A DNA stretch of 64,000 bases. Origin: Taudactylus pleione. Its lineage: Eukaryota > Chordata > Amphibia > Anura > Myobatrachidae. The position numbers and the translations under genes are program-made. The stretch lies in the NCBI GenBank assembly GCA_031769625.1, contig JAUIMM010001251.1, positions 451,001 through 515,000 of the forward strand. Direction: 5' to 3'. The notes beneath the pieces were generated by a model. That model worked only from the letters and a program-made list of their open reading frames with translations. It did no database searches and was not told the origin of the DNA. Of this stretch, positions 44,111-52,454 are shown one piece after another (within the stretch, counting starts at the first letter, position 1; each line of letters opens with the position of its first letter).

Positions 44111-44571
44111 TACTGGTGGCTAGTACATACAGGAGAGCCCATACTGGTGGCTAGTACATACATGAGGCTAGTACATACAGGAGAGCCCATACTGTTTGCT
44201 AGTACATACAGGAGAGCCCATACTGGTGGCTAGAACATACAGGAGAGCCCGTACTGGTGGCTAGTACATACAGGAGGCTAGTACATACAGGAGAGCCCAT
44301 ACTGGAGGCTATAACATACAGGAGAGCCCATACTGGTGGCTAGTACATACGGAGGCTAGTACATACAGGAGAGCCCATACTGGTGGCTAGAACATACAAG
44401 AGAGCCCATACAGGAGGCTAGTACATACAGGAGAGCCCATACTGGAGGCTAGTACATACAGGAGAGCCCATACTGGTGGCTAGTACATACAGGAGCTCCC
44501 ATACTGGAGGCTAGTACATACAGGAGAGCCCATACTGGTGGCTAGTACATACAGGAGACCCATTATGGTGG

Positions 44572-44745
44572 TAACTCTAAAATAAAGGTGCACCAATCAA
44601 TGGCTAGTATTTAAAGCAAAGTTCATCATTGTGCCAACTCAATGTAAGACCTAAAATAGCTGAGAGAATCTGGTGGCTAGTGTACAGTATAGTACATTCT
44701 TGTGGCTGATATATTCAGAAAACCTTTAATCTGGTGGCTCTGCTG
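44572..44745 (+). repeat. Degenerate satellite monomers at the array edge
   Basis: Just past the last clean monomer are three diverged units: ATGGCTAGTATTTAAAGC at about 44,600, CTGGTGGCTAGTGTACAG at about 44,670, and TTGTGGCTGATATATTCAG at about 44,700, each followed by a decayed second half and ending near CTGGTGGCTC. Spacing is close to one monomer for the last two. These look like fossil units left at the boundary. Confidence 0.65.
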
Positions 44746-44794
44746 CTTGCTTATTGCTAGGGAGAAGAATCACAGAAATGTTAATTGTGGATCC

Positions 44795-44832
44795 CCAGTG
44801 AGCGGTCATGACCACTAGCAGCCAGCCACGGA
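44795..44832 (+). repeat. Left arm of a distant inverted repeat
   Basis: AGCGGTCATGACCACTAGCA and the following CAGCCAGCCAC are matched in inverse orientation at 46,195-46,237 (GTGGCTGACTGCTAGTGGTG, then ATGACCGCT). The two arms bracket about 1.36 kb of repeats, suggesting either ends of a composite element or two inverted copies of one repeat. Confidence 0.6.
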
Positions 44833-44837
44833 TTTGT

Positions 44838-45150
44838 TAGTATTATTATCATCCTTTATTTATATGGCGCCACAAGGGTTCTGCAGCGCCTTACACAGTA
44901 CATAAACAAATGAGCACACAGGAAACCAGTTACTAACAGCACAAACATTACAGGACTAGCACACGGTGTATACACATTGCGGCATTAGAGATCATACCAC
45001 TTATATAAGCAGCAGGGTATCAGCTACCAGGTATTAGGTGCCGTTGTGGGGAGTGAGGAGTAGACAATAGTATGAGTAAGGAGAAGCACATAAGGGAAGA
45101 GGGCCCTGCTTGTGAGAGCTTACATTCTAAAGGGAAGAGGCAAACAGACA
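44838..45150 (+). repeat. Dispersed repeat with GGCGCCACAAGG head
   Basis: Begins TTTATATGGCGCCACAAGG, then CTGCAGCGCCTTACACAG, and ends with CCTGCTTGTGAGAGCTTACA followed by TTCTAAAGGG. From memory this resembles a widespread interspersed repeat of amphibian genomes whose 3' part reads like 'CCCTGC..GTGAGCTTACAATCTAA'. I cannot name the family with confidence. It has no coding potential. Confidence 0.45.
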
Positions 45151-45270
45151 GGGGTGACACAGATGGGAGAGACAGTGAGGTAGGGGCATGGGGAAGGGAG
45201 TTAGGATGATCCTACTGCTCCATGCTCCTACTGTCATTATAAGAAAGCGGCTAATACACTGTACCGGGCT

Positions 45271-45769
45271 GGGAATGAAATCCCGGCTGTCAGGATGCCG
45301 CTGTTCAGAATATGTCAGCGGCCTCCCGACAGCCAGAATCCCGATACACATAGGAACTAAAGGTAAGTATTTTCCCTACCCTTACCCCTACCCTAACCCT
45401 CCCCGGTGCCTAAACCTAACCCCCCTTTCCTAGTGCCTAAACCTAACCTCCTCCTCCCCGCACACTAAACCTAAGACCCCTCTCTCCGGTGCCTAAACCT
45501 AACCCCCCTTTCCTAGTGCCTAAACCGAACCACCTCCTCCCCGGTGCCTAAACCAAACCTCCCCCTCCCCGCATCCTAATCCTAACCCTCCCTCCCCGAT
45601 GCCTAACTCCGCTAGCTAACGCTAACCGCCCCCTAACACCCAGATACTTACCTTCGGGATGCAGAGAGTCGGGATACTGGTGCCGGGATCCCGACCGTTC
45701 AGGATTTCGTTGCCGGTATTTGGACCGTCGGCATCACGCATGCCGGGATGCTGACTACATTCCCACAAA
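45271..45769. mobile_element. Non-autonomous element with telomere-like internal minisatellite
   Basis: Left end GGGAATGAAATCCCGGCTGT is imperfectly inverted at the right end, GGGATGCTGACTACATTCCC. Both sides carry repeated CCCGGC/CCGGGATCCCG-type motifs. The core (about 45,377-45,640) is a minisatellite. A second copy in opposite orientation lies at 62,718-63,012. No ORF of note. Superfamily is not assignable from this copy. Confidence 0.6.
45377..45640. repeat. Variable CCCTAA-like minisatellite
   Basis: Degenerate units of about 25-35 bp read like CCTAACCCTCCCCGGTGCCTA, e.g. CCTAAACCTAACCCCCCTTT. CCTAACCC-type words resemble the vertebrate telomere repeat but are not arranged as pure (CCCTAA)n, and the array is enclosed by transposon ends, so it is an element-internal minisatellite and not an interstitial telomere. 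Confidence 0.75.
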
Positions 45770-46133
45770 CTTGCCTACCCTCCCGATTTGGACAGGAGCC
45801 TCCTGATTTTCGGGTGCTGCTCCCGGCCTCACGGAAAGGCAGGCAAGCCTCCCGGAAGCCTGCAACCCTCCAGAACTCCCCCCAGAAAAAATTAGAAACC
45901 CCCGCAGCAGGGTGGGGCGGTGATGCAATTTGCGCTGAATCGCGTCATCGTGGCCCCGCCCCCTGCTTCACAATGCCGAAAATAATGGCATTGTGAAGAG
46001 GGGGCAGGGCCATGATGATGCGATCACATGGCTCCGCCCAAAATGGGCAGTCAATGGCCGGCTCCGCCCCCAATGTGCCGTCAATGGCCGGTCCCACCTC
46101 CCGGAAGGCTGGAGCTGATTGTCGGCAAGTATG
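45770..46133. mobile_element. GC-rich MITE-like element with internal hairpin
   Basis: Starts AACTTGCCTACCCTCCCGA and ends with the inverse-like CTCCCGGAAGG ... TCGGCAAGTATG. It contains a perfect hairpin, arms CTTCACAATGCC and GGCATTGTGAAG (about 45,966-45,998), and a repeated motif CAATGGCCGG. The overlapping ORFs are shadows of this GC-rich DNA. Family unassigned. Confidence 0.5.
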
Positions 46134-46239
46134 CATCCACAGTGTACCATAGCCCAGAGCTTTCTGTATAAGCAGCTTCTTATGTTGTTAGTAGTCAGTG
46201 GCTGACTGCTAGTGGTGATGACCGCTCTGTAATTGCTGC

Positions 46240-46680
46240 CTCCACCAGGTGCCGTTTATGGATGCACTATTAATAAGTACTCTGTGGCCTTCTGAGTATT
46301 CAGGGTTGATTGAATTTCCTGTTGGCAGCCAACACTGTTGTGATACTAGTTCAGTATTCAGTTCCTTTTACAGACGTGCCATCATGCACACTGGCTTCAA
46401 TCGCGGCAAACGGCCCCTCTCGGTGTGTCAGGTCCCGGGTGACTTGGGTGCGCAGAACATCTTTTTCACTCAGAATGTGCATCTTACTCCAATAAAACAA
46501 TTGGAATCGACAAAACTACTCTGATAGACTGCGCTGATCAATTTCATGTGCGACATTTAATCATCTGTGTTCAAAAATAATTCCTGTGCGTTTAATGTCG
46601 CAGCCCATCGTCTCCAGTACACTGTAGCATCTTGTTGCATGTGCAATACGAATAAGACGCAATATTTAAACAAAAACACT
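46240..46680. other. Unassigned non-coding sequence
   Basis: No recognisable gene or element. A 91-codon ORF (46,249-46,524) has no family features I recognise. An inverted pair TGCGACATTTAA / TTAATGTCGCA at about 46,550-46,603 could form a stem with a 30-nt loop and may be a relic of a small transposon. Confidence 0.5.
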
Positions 46681-47459
46681 GTACGCTACATCTCCCAGAG
46701 GCCAGGTGTATGAGGGCACATGTGTACACTACATCTCTCATAGGCCAGGTGTGTGAGGGCACATGTGTACGCTACATCTCTCAGAGGTCAGGTGTATGAG
46801 GGCACATGTGTACACTACATCTCTCAGAGGCCAGGTGTATGAGGGCACATGTGTACACTACATCTCTCATAGGCCAGGTGTGTGAGGGCACATGTGTACG
46901 CTACATCTCTCAGAGGTCAGGTGTATGAGGGCACATGTGTACACTACATCTCTCATAGGCCAGGTGTATGAGGGCACATGTGTATGCTACATCTCTCATA
47001 GGCCAGGTGTATGAGGGCACATGTGTACACTACATCTCTCAGAGGCCAGGTGTGTGAGGGCACATGTGTACACTACATCTCTCAGAGGCCAGGTGTGTGA
47101 GGGCACATGTGTACACTACATCTCTCATAGGCCAGGTATATGAGGGCACATGTGTATGCTACATCTCTCATAGGCCAGGTGTATGAGGGCACATGTGTAT
47201 GCTACATCTCTCATAGGCCAGGTGTATGAGGGCACATGTGTACACTACATCTCTCATAGGCCAGGTGTATGAGGGCACATGTGTACGCTACATCTCTCAT
47301 AGGCCAGGTGTGTGAGGGCACATGTGTACACTACATCTCTCATAGGTCAGGTGTATGAGGGCACATGTGTACGCTACATCTCTCATAGGCCAGGTGTGTG
47401 AGGGCACATGTGTACGCTACATCTCTCATAGGTCAGGTGTATGAGGGCACATGTGTACG
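46681..47459 (+). repeat. 43-bp minisatellite, left part
   Basis: About 18 copies of a 43-bp unit built from TACRCTACATCTCTCATAGG, CCAGGTGTRTGAGGGCACAT and GTG. Variation is concentrated at a few positions (CAGAGG/CATAGG, GTGTG/GTATG, TACAC/TACGC/TATGC), so copies are highly homogenised. It is interrupted by a hAT element and resumes at 48,599. Confidence 0.97.
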
Positions 47460-47621
47460 CAGGGGTGTATCTTGGGGTCCGAGCGCCCCTGGCAAACTAA
47501 GGGACTGACGCCCCCCTCCAATGACTGCTTCTACTTGAAAATATAAAATAACACACACTGGGGGTAGTTTAATTCAGACACCTGTAGAAATAGGGAGAAT
47601 ATTTTTTTTTCCTCTTTTTAA

Positions 47622-47665
<44 letters not shown>

Positions 47666-48598
47666 TTTACAGAACTTACTCTATTGCAAACCACTATTTA
47701 CTAATGCCAAAATACACAGAAAAAGCTTGAAAACATAGCATCAAAAACAAACATGCATTATGGGTAAAATAATTTACATATATTCAAAAAGAACTGTACA
47801 CTGCATTATGCTTTTTTAACTCTGCCATATAATTCACTGGTAAAACTGCCCACATGGGTCCATTGCTATCTCACACACTATAATAAAAACAGCCCATACG
47901 GATTATATTTTAATCCTGACATCTGAGTATCCACAATCTATAAAGATCATGGTCAATCCCCCATACAGCGGAAAAGATAAATGTATTTGTTCTTACACTG
48001 GGGGTAGTTCAACTTACATGCCTGTAGAAATAGGGACACACACATACACTTTTTTTTTAATATATACATTTTTAGTTTTGTTCAGTTATAACACTTACTA
48101 CATGCAAGCACTGTTTATTAATTTCTATATGTCAACAACACAGGAAAAGAGGGCATCAATAACAAACAAGGTGCATTGTGGGCATATATGCAAATTATCT
48201 TGCGAATAGAGCATTGTGGTTGATGTGGTGCTTACACTCTTTTCCTGCAAGGTTGACATATGGGAATTAGTGAGTGGTGATTGGTATGTAGTGGGTATTG
48301 TGGGAGAGGAGATATATTAGAAAAATTTAAAAAAAAAAATTAGTCTCTCTAATTTTAAATGTTTCTGATATAAAGGGACATATAAGAAGCCTGATACACA
48401 TTAACAATCAATGGAGGACACTGATAAGAGCAGAGGAGACAGAAGGAGACCAGGGATCATTTACTAATGACAGCTGTCTGCGGAACACTGCTCAGAGCAA
48501 ACAGGAGACCAGTGATCATTTGTTAATTATGTCGGGTGGCAACGGCGGCCCGCACCCCTGGCGAGGGCCATCCAGGCTAATAGGAAGATACGCCCCTG
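47460..48598. mobile_element. Non-autonomous hAT element inserted in the minisatellite
   Basis: Terminal inverted repeats are CAGGGGTGTATCTT at the left and AAGATACGCCCCTG at the right (one mismatch). The 8-bp flanks TGTGTACG (47,452-47,459 and 48,599-48,606) are identical, the target-site duplication length typical of hAT transposons. It is 1,139 bp long and AT-rich internally, with no transposase domain that I can see. An internal segment is duplicated (47,551-47,610 and 47,992-48,046 share CACTGGGGGTAGTT and CCTGTAGAAATAGGGA). The right end carries short GC-rich sequence. Confidence 0.9.
47620..47663. repeat. (TA)n microsatellite
   Basis: About 22 alternating TA dinucleotides with one TT interruption, inside the hAT element. 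Confidence 0.95.
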
Positions 48599-48752
48599 TG
48601 TGTACGCTACATCTCTCAGAGGCCAGGTGTATAAGGGCACATGTGTATACTACATCTCTCAGAGGCCAGGTGTGTGAGGGCACATGTGTATACTACATCT
48701 CTCAGAGGCCAGGTGTGTGAGGGCACATGTGTACGCTACATCTCTCAGGGAC
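48599..48752 (+). repeat. 43-bp minisatellite, right part
   Basis: About 3.5 further copies of the 43-bp unit, starting with the second TGTGTACG target duplication and fading out at TCTCTCAGGGACCAGG. Confidence 0.95.
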
Positions 48753-49237
48753 CAGGGGGATATTGGAATATGTACATACTATAATTAAATATCTTGGGAA
48801 CAGGACCCAAATGTACACACAGAATGCATTTATGTTATATATACACCTTATACACACAGCCTTCAGGTAATTTTATACAATATTTTTAATAATTTGTGCC
48901 TTAAAGAAAGTTTGTGTACATTAAACCATCAAAAAGCAAAGTTTTCACTATCTCAGTCATGCTAAAAATATTCCATACTTCAGAATATTTGGATATGGTA
49001 GACTCAACCTGTATCCCATAACCCTATCAATATATTAATGTAAATTACATAATGAAGTACAATATACATGAGAGAATTGGGTTAGTAAGTGGGAGTCATA
49101 TTTACAATAGAAAATTAATTCAATACAAAAACAAATTCAATTAAAAATCTAAATATCTATCTGTTGTTTTCCCTTTTAAAATTCAAATTAGAAACAACTT
49201 TCCTCCACTAGTGAAAATGGGAATGTTCACTAATACC
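48753..49237. other. AT-rich spacer, nothing recognised
   Basis: AT-rich sequence without an ORF, repeat structure or element ends that I can support. Confidence 0.6.
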
Positions 49238-49612
49238 GCTTTTATACCGAAATTCTGGGTCTGACCCGGAATTTCCCCGACGCCGACCCAGCACATTCCC
49301 GAGTCGGCGCCGTTCACACCGGATCGGGGTCTGCAGTGACCCGGCTTTTCCGGCGTTGAAGTAGACGTTTGGAGATGACATCATCTCCAAGCGCCACTGA
49401 AGCCGGCCATTCGACAGCAATGCATCACGATCCAGGACGCCCTGACCCAGATCGCGCAGTTTACACTGCAGGGTTTCACGGGTTATTCCCATGTTACACC
49501 CTGCAAGTTACCTGGGTTGGATTGTCGGGTCACTCCACCCAGAAATCCCACCCTTTCCTTTATACATCAAGGAGCCACCCGGGATAACCCTGCAATAACC
49601 CGGATTTAAAAG
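49238..49612. mobile_element. Possible GC-rich MITE
   Basis: An island of GC-rich sequence in AT-rich surroundings with repeated ACCCGG words, weakly inverted ends (CTTTTATACCGAAATTCTGGG versus ACCCGGATTTAAAAG) and a perfect palindrome GGAGATGACATCATCTCC at about 49,371-49,388. Target duplication not identified. The ORFs across it on both strands are shadows. Confidence 0.35.
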
Positions 49613-49871
49613 GAGCAGCCATACTGATAAATCTAGTGCTGCTGGTCATGGTCATTATTGCATAGTGGAGCACCAGCCCTCCAGCACCTGCAATACGCTA
49701 TCTGCAGATATATGTCCACGCCTAATTGTGCCATAACTACATGAACACGCCCTCACTGTACTCTCCCGTTATGCCTCTCCTGTTATAGGGATACAGTTAA
49801 TGATAGGAACATTTGTTTATACAAGGGTGGTTCAAATAGACCGCTTACTGCATAAATGTATTCAACTCGTA
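49613..49871. other. Unassigned flank of the Tc1 element
   Basis: No recognisable feature. It may be the upstream part of the copia relic interrupted by Tc1, but I see no protein signature that proves it. Confidence 0.4.
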
Positions 49872-49957
49872 TACAGTCAGGTGCATAAATATTGGGACAT
49901 TGACAGAATTTTCATATTTTGGCCTCTAGTCACCACCACAATGGCTTTGAAATGAAA

Positions 49958-50000
49958 CAAATTAAATCTGAAAGTCTGCAGTTAAAGCACATCTTGTTTG
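49958..50000. other. 43-bp micro-inversion in the left Tc1 terminal repeat
   Basis: The block between CAAATTAAATCTGAAAG and CATCTTGTTTG appears in the same orientation at 51,490-51,532 in the right arm, whereas the sequences on both sides of it are inverted as expected. One arm has therefore flipped. The block ends in CAAA/TTTG, a short inverted pair that could have mediated the flip. From memory of the family, the right arm has the usual order. Confidence 0.85.
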
Positions 50001-50128
50001 AGGGTAATTACATCCAAATCAGGTGAACGGTGTAGGAATTACAACGGTTTCTATATGTGCCTCCCACTTTTTAAGGGGCCAAAAGTAATGGGACAAACTA
50101 AAACAATCCTAAATCTAACTTTCACTTT

Positions 50129-51275
50129 TTAATACTTTGTTGCAAATCCTTTGCAGGCAATTACAGCCTGAAGTCTGGAACGCATAGACATCACCAGACG
50201 CTGGGTTTCATCCCTGGTGATGCTCTGCCAGGCCTCTACTGCAAATGTCTTCAGTTCCTGCTTGTTCTTGGGGCATTTTCCCTTCAGTTTTGTCTTCATC
50301 AAGTGAAATGCATGCTCAATCGGATTCAGGTCAGGGGATTGACTTGACCATTGCATAACATTCCACTTTTTAGCCTTAAAAAACTCTTTGGTTGCTTTTG
50401 CAGTATGCTTCGGGTCATTGTCCATCTGCACTGTGAAGCACCGTCCAATGAGTTCTGAAGCATTTGACTGAATATGAGCATATAATATTGCTCGAAACAC
50501 TTCAGAATTAATTCTGCTGCTTTGGTCAGCAGTCACATAATCAGAAAATACAAGGGAACCAGTTCCATCGACAGCCATACATGCCCACGCCATGACACTA
50601 CCACCACCATGCTTCACTGATGAGGTGGTATGTTTTGGATCATGAGCCCTTCTGCTCCACGGGAGGTTTCTGTCCTCCCTGAGCTCGCCTTAGGACACCT
50701 GCGTTACGGTTTGACAGGTGTACCGCCCCAGTTTAACTCCCCACCTGCCTTCTCTATACTCTTCTCTTCTCATCACTCTGGTACAAGTTGTTCTTTGTCT
50801 CATCTGTCCATAGGATGTTGTTCCAGAACTGTAATGGCTTTTTTAGGATGTTGTTTGGCAAATTCTAATCTGTTCTTCTTGTTTTTGAGGCTGACCAATG
50901 GTTTACATCTTGTGGTGAACCCCCTTTATTCACTCTTGTGAAGTCTTCTCTTGATTGTTGACTTTGACACATATACACCTACCTCCTGGAGAGTGTTCTT
51001 GATTTGGCCAACTGTTGTGAAGGGGTTTTTCTTCACCAGGGAAATAATTCTTCTTTCATCCACCACAGGTGTTTCCGTGGTCTTCTGGGTCTTTTGGTGT
51101 TGCTGAGCTCTCCAGTGCGTTCTTTCTTTTTAAGAATGTTCCAAACAGTTGATTTGGCCACACCTAATGTTTTTGCTATCTCTCTGATGGGTTTGTTTTG
51201 ATTTTTCAGCCTAATGATGGCTTGCTTCACTGATGGTGACAGCTCTTTGGATCTCATATTGAGAGTCGACAGCAA
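50129..51275 (-). pseudogene. Tc1-family transposase pseudogene
   Basis: The N-terminal piece (51,275-51,033, minus) begins MLSTLNMRSKELSPSVKQAI and carries the paired-like helix-turn-helix with IREIAKTLGVAKSTVWNIL, which in the family binds the terminal repeats. Frame then shifts; the following stretch shows recognisable transposase words VKKNPFTTVGQIKN and RLHKSE, an in-frame stop, LVSLKNKKNRLEFAKQH, a further frameshift, WTDETKNNLY with the first catalytic Asp, and another stop. A 28S rRNA fragment interrupts it at 50,646-50,747. The C-terminal piece (50,617-50,129) is open for 162 codons: KHGGGSVMAWACM, VQMDNDPKHTAK with the second Asp, and SQSPDLNPIEHAF with the third acidic residue. A cut-and-paste DDE transposase in origin; this copy cannot be active. 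Confidence 0.95.
50646..50747 (-). pseudogene. 28S rRNA fragment inserted in the transposase
   Basis: Read on the minus strand, this 102-bp stretch matches the conserved peptidyl-transferase-side region of large-subunit rRNA: GTGGGGAG, GGGGCGGTACACCTGTCAAA, then GCAGGTGTCCTAAGGCGAGC, TCAGGGAGGACAGAAACCTC and CCGTGGAGCAGAAGGGC. I see only two small differences from the sequence I know (one at GTAACG-type position, one at TTTGACT). Transposase homology stops at one edge and resumes at the other. It lacks a poly(A) tail and any clear flanking duplication, so filler DNA at a repaired break is as likely as retroposition. It is too short to function as rRNA. Confidence 0.92.
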
Positions 51276-51639
51276 CTGATTCCAAATGCAAATGTCACAC
51301 CTAGAATCAACTCCAGACCTTTTACCTGCTTAATTGATAATGAAATAATGAGGGGATAGCCCACATCTGTCCATGAAATAGCTTTTCAGTTGACAGTCCT
51401 ATTACTTTTGGCCCCTTAAAAAGTGGGAGGCACATATAGAAACCGTTGTAATTCCTACACCGTTCACCTGATTTGGATGTAACTGCCCTCAAATTAAATC
51501 TGAAAGTCTGCAGTTAAAGCACATCTTGTTTGTTTCATTTCAAAGCCATTGTGGTGGTGAATAGAGGCCAAAATATGAAAATTCTGTCAATGTCCCAATA
51601 TTTATGCACCTGACTGTATATACGGTACCTATAATCAAT

Positions 51640-52174
51640 AGTATGGCCTTGGTACAGATTATTTTTCAAGTAAATAGTTGTCACAGACATAGAAGATGTA
51701 TTGCTTGTAACAGAGGAACCATTCTGATCGCCATCAGAGTACTGGAAAGGAAACTATACAAGGCCAATAAAAAAGGGACTGTAATTGCAATAGCAAACTG
51801 GTGCCAATAACTGTATATCCTAGACCAGTGATTTTCAACCTCTCCACCTCGAGGCACACTACACAAGATTTTAAAATTGCCAAGGCACACCATCCGGCTA
51901 TGCGGTGTGGGTGACCAATGAAAAAAAAAAAAACATTAGCTCCCACATAAAAATATACACACATATTGGCCTCCTCAGGAATAAAACACTACAATACAAG
52001 TGCGCTGAACTGACACACTTGACAACCGCTCGTGGCACACTAGTGTGCCACGGCACAGTGGTTGAAAAATGCTGTCCTAGACACTGGAGTATTGTGCGAT
52101 GGTGGCTTCAGATTCCAAACAAACAATCTATGGAGCTATGGCATAGGAGACTGGGTCACCCAGGTTACGACAAT
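51640..52174 (+). pseudogene. copia pol relic: GAG-pre-integrase region
   Basis: Two exonic pieces are split by a hAT MITE at 51,826-52,074. The first encodes NRGTILIAIRVLERKLYKAN (up to about 51,775), typical of the stretch between copia protease and integrase. The second encodes LWHRRLGHPGYDN (52,135-52,174), the hallmark His-rich motif of the zinc-binding GAG-pre-integrase domain. Its cysteine half lies beyond the next insertion, at about 54,020. Upstream gag and protease are not recognised; the abutting Tc1 element may have separated or replaced them. Confidence 0.88.
51826..52074. mobile_element. hAT MITE, 249 bp
   Basis: Ends CAGTGATTTTCAACC and GGTTGAAAAATGCTG are inverted with few mismatches; flanks TCCTAGAC at 51,818-51,825 and 52,075-52,082 are an identical 8-bp target-site duplication. 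The interior contains a further inverted pair GAGGCACAC / GTGTGCC and an A-rich run. No coding capacity. Confidence 0.95.
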
Positions 52175-52454
52175 AGGGGTGGTCCACTTTAACATTGTCA
52201 AAAACAAAGATGCTTGAATCATGCCTCCACATAGACTATTTTTGTCCATTGTCCATTATAATGAAGTAACTTGTGTACCAAATTTTAGCTTTGTACGTTG
52301 TAGTTAAGTGGTCGCCCAGAAGTTTACTTTCTGGAAGCTGACACAATGGAGATTATGCTTTCATCTGTCCTCTCATGTATATTCGGCTCTCCTGGAGGCC
52401 CAGAAATTGGAGTTTGCAACCGCTTTCAGAAATAATGGAGAAGTACTGATAAAA

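Larger units (their letters stand above)
1..44571. repeat. 31-bp satellite DNA array, at least 44.5 kb
   Basis: Continuous head-to-tail tandem repeat from the first base of the window. The 31-bp monomer reads as GGCTAGTACATACAGGA (17 bp) followed by GAGCCCATACTGGW (14 bp), W being A or T. Many places carry an extra 17-bp half-unit, giving a 48-bp step. Recurrent variants (GAACATACAAGAG, CATGCTGG, CTATAACA, GCAAGTACA, CAAACAGG, CATAAAGG) mark monomer subtypes and reveal higher-order duplications. No transposon or unique DNA interrupts it. The short ORFs on both strands repeat every 93 nt (three monomers) and are artefacts of the period. Centromeric, pericentromeric or subtelomeric location is plausible but cannot be told from sequence; I see no CENP-B box-like motif. 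Confidence 0.98.
49874..51616 (-). mobile_element. Tc1/mariner transposon, inactive
   Basis: Complete-ended 1,743-bp Tc1-like element flanked by TA dinucleotides (49,872-49,873 and 51,617-51,618). The inverted ends start CAGTCAGGTGCATAAATATT and extend about 215 bp on each side, which is long for the group. The transposase lies on the minus strand and is broken by frameshifts, stops and a foreign insert. Within the otherwise inverted arms one 43-bp block is in direct rather than inverted orientation. The ends resemble, from memory, Tc1 families shared by amphibians and fishes that begin with CAGTCAGGT.CATAAATATTGGGACA. Confidence 0.97.

Noticed and set aside
1..44571. Dozens of 60-80-codon ORFs reading like MGSPVCTSLLYVLATS or HTGEPILVASTYRR
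   Set aside because: They repeat every 93 nt, exist on both strands, and end wherever a half-unit shifts frame; they are products of a 31-bp satellite.
1..44571. CRISPR array
   Set aside because: Units abut with no unique spacers, and the setting is eukaryotic.
45377..45640. True interstitial telomere
   Set aside because: Degenerate units are longer than 6 bp and enclosed by transposon ends.
45188..46150. Short overlapping ORFs on both strands
   Set aside because: They lie in GC-rich transposon DNA and the telomere-like minisatellite, and show no domain.
46249..46524. 91-codon ORF as a possible small gene
   Set aside because: No recognisable motif, no supporting context, and a second overlapping frame is equally open.
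50646..50747. Functional rRNA gene
   Set aside because: Only about 100 bp of a multi-kilobase rRNA, inserted inside a dead transposase.
50630..51201. Plus-strand ORFs of 103 and 65 codons
   Set aside because: Antisense shadows of the Tc1 transposase.
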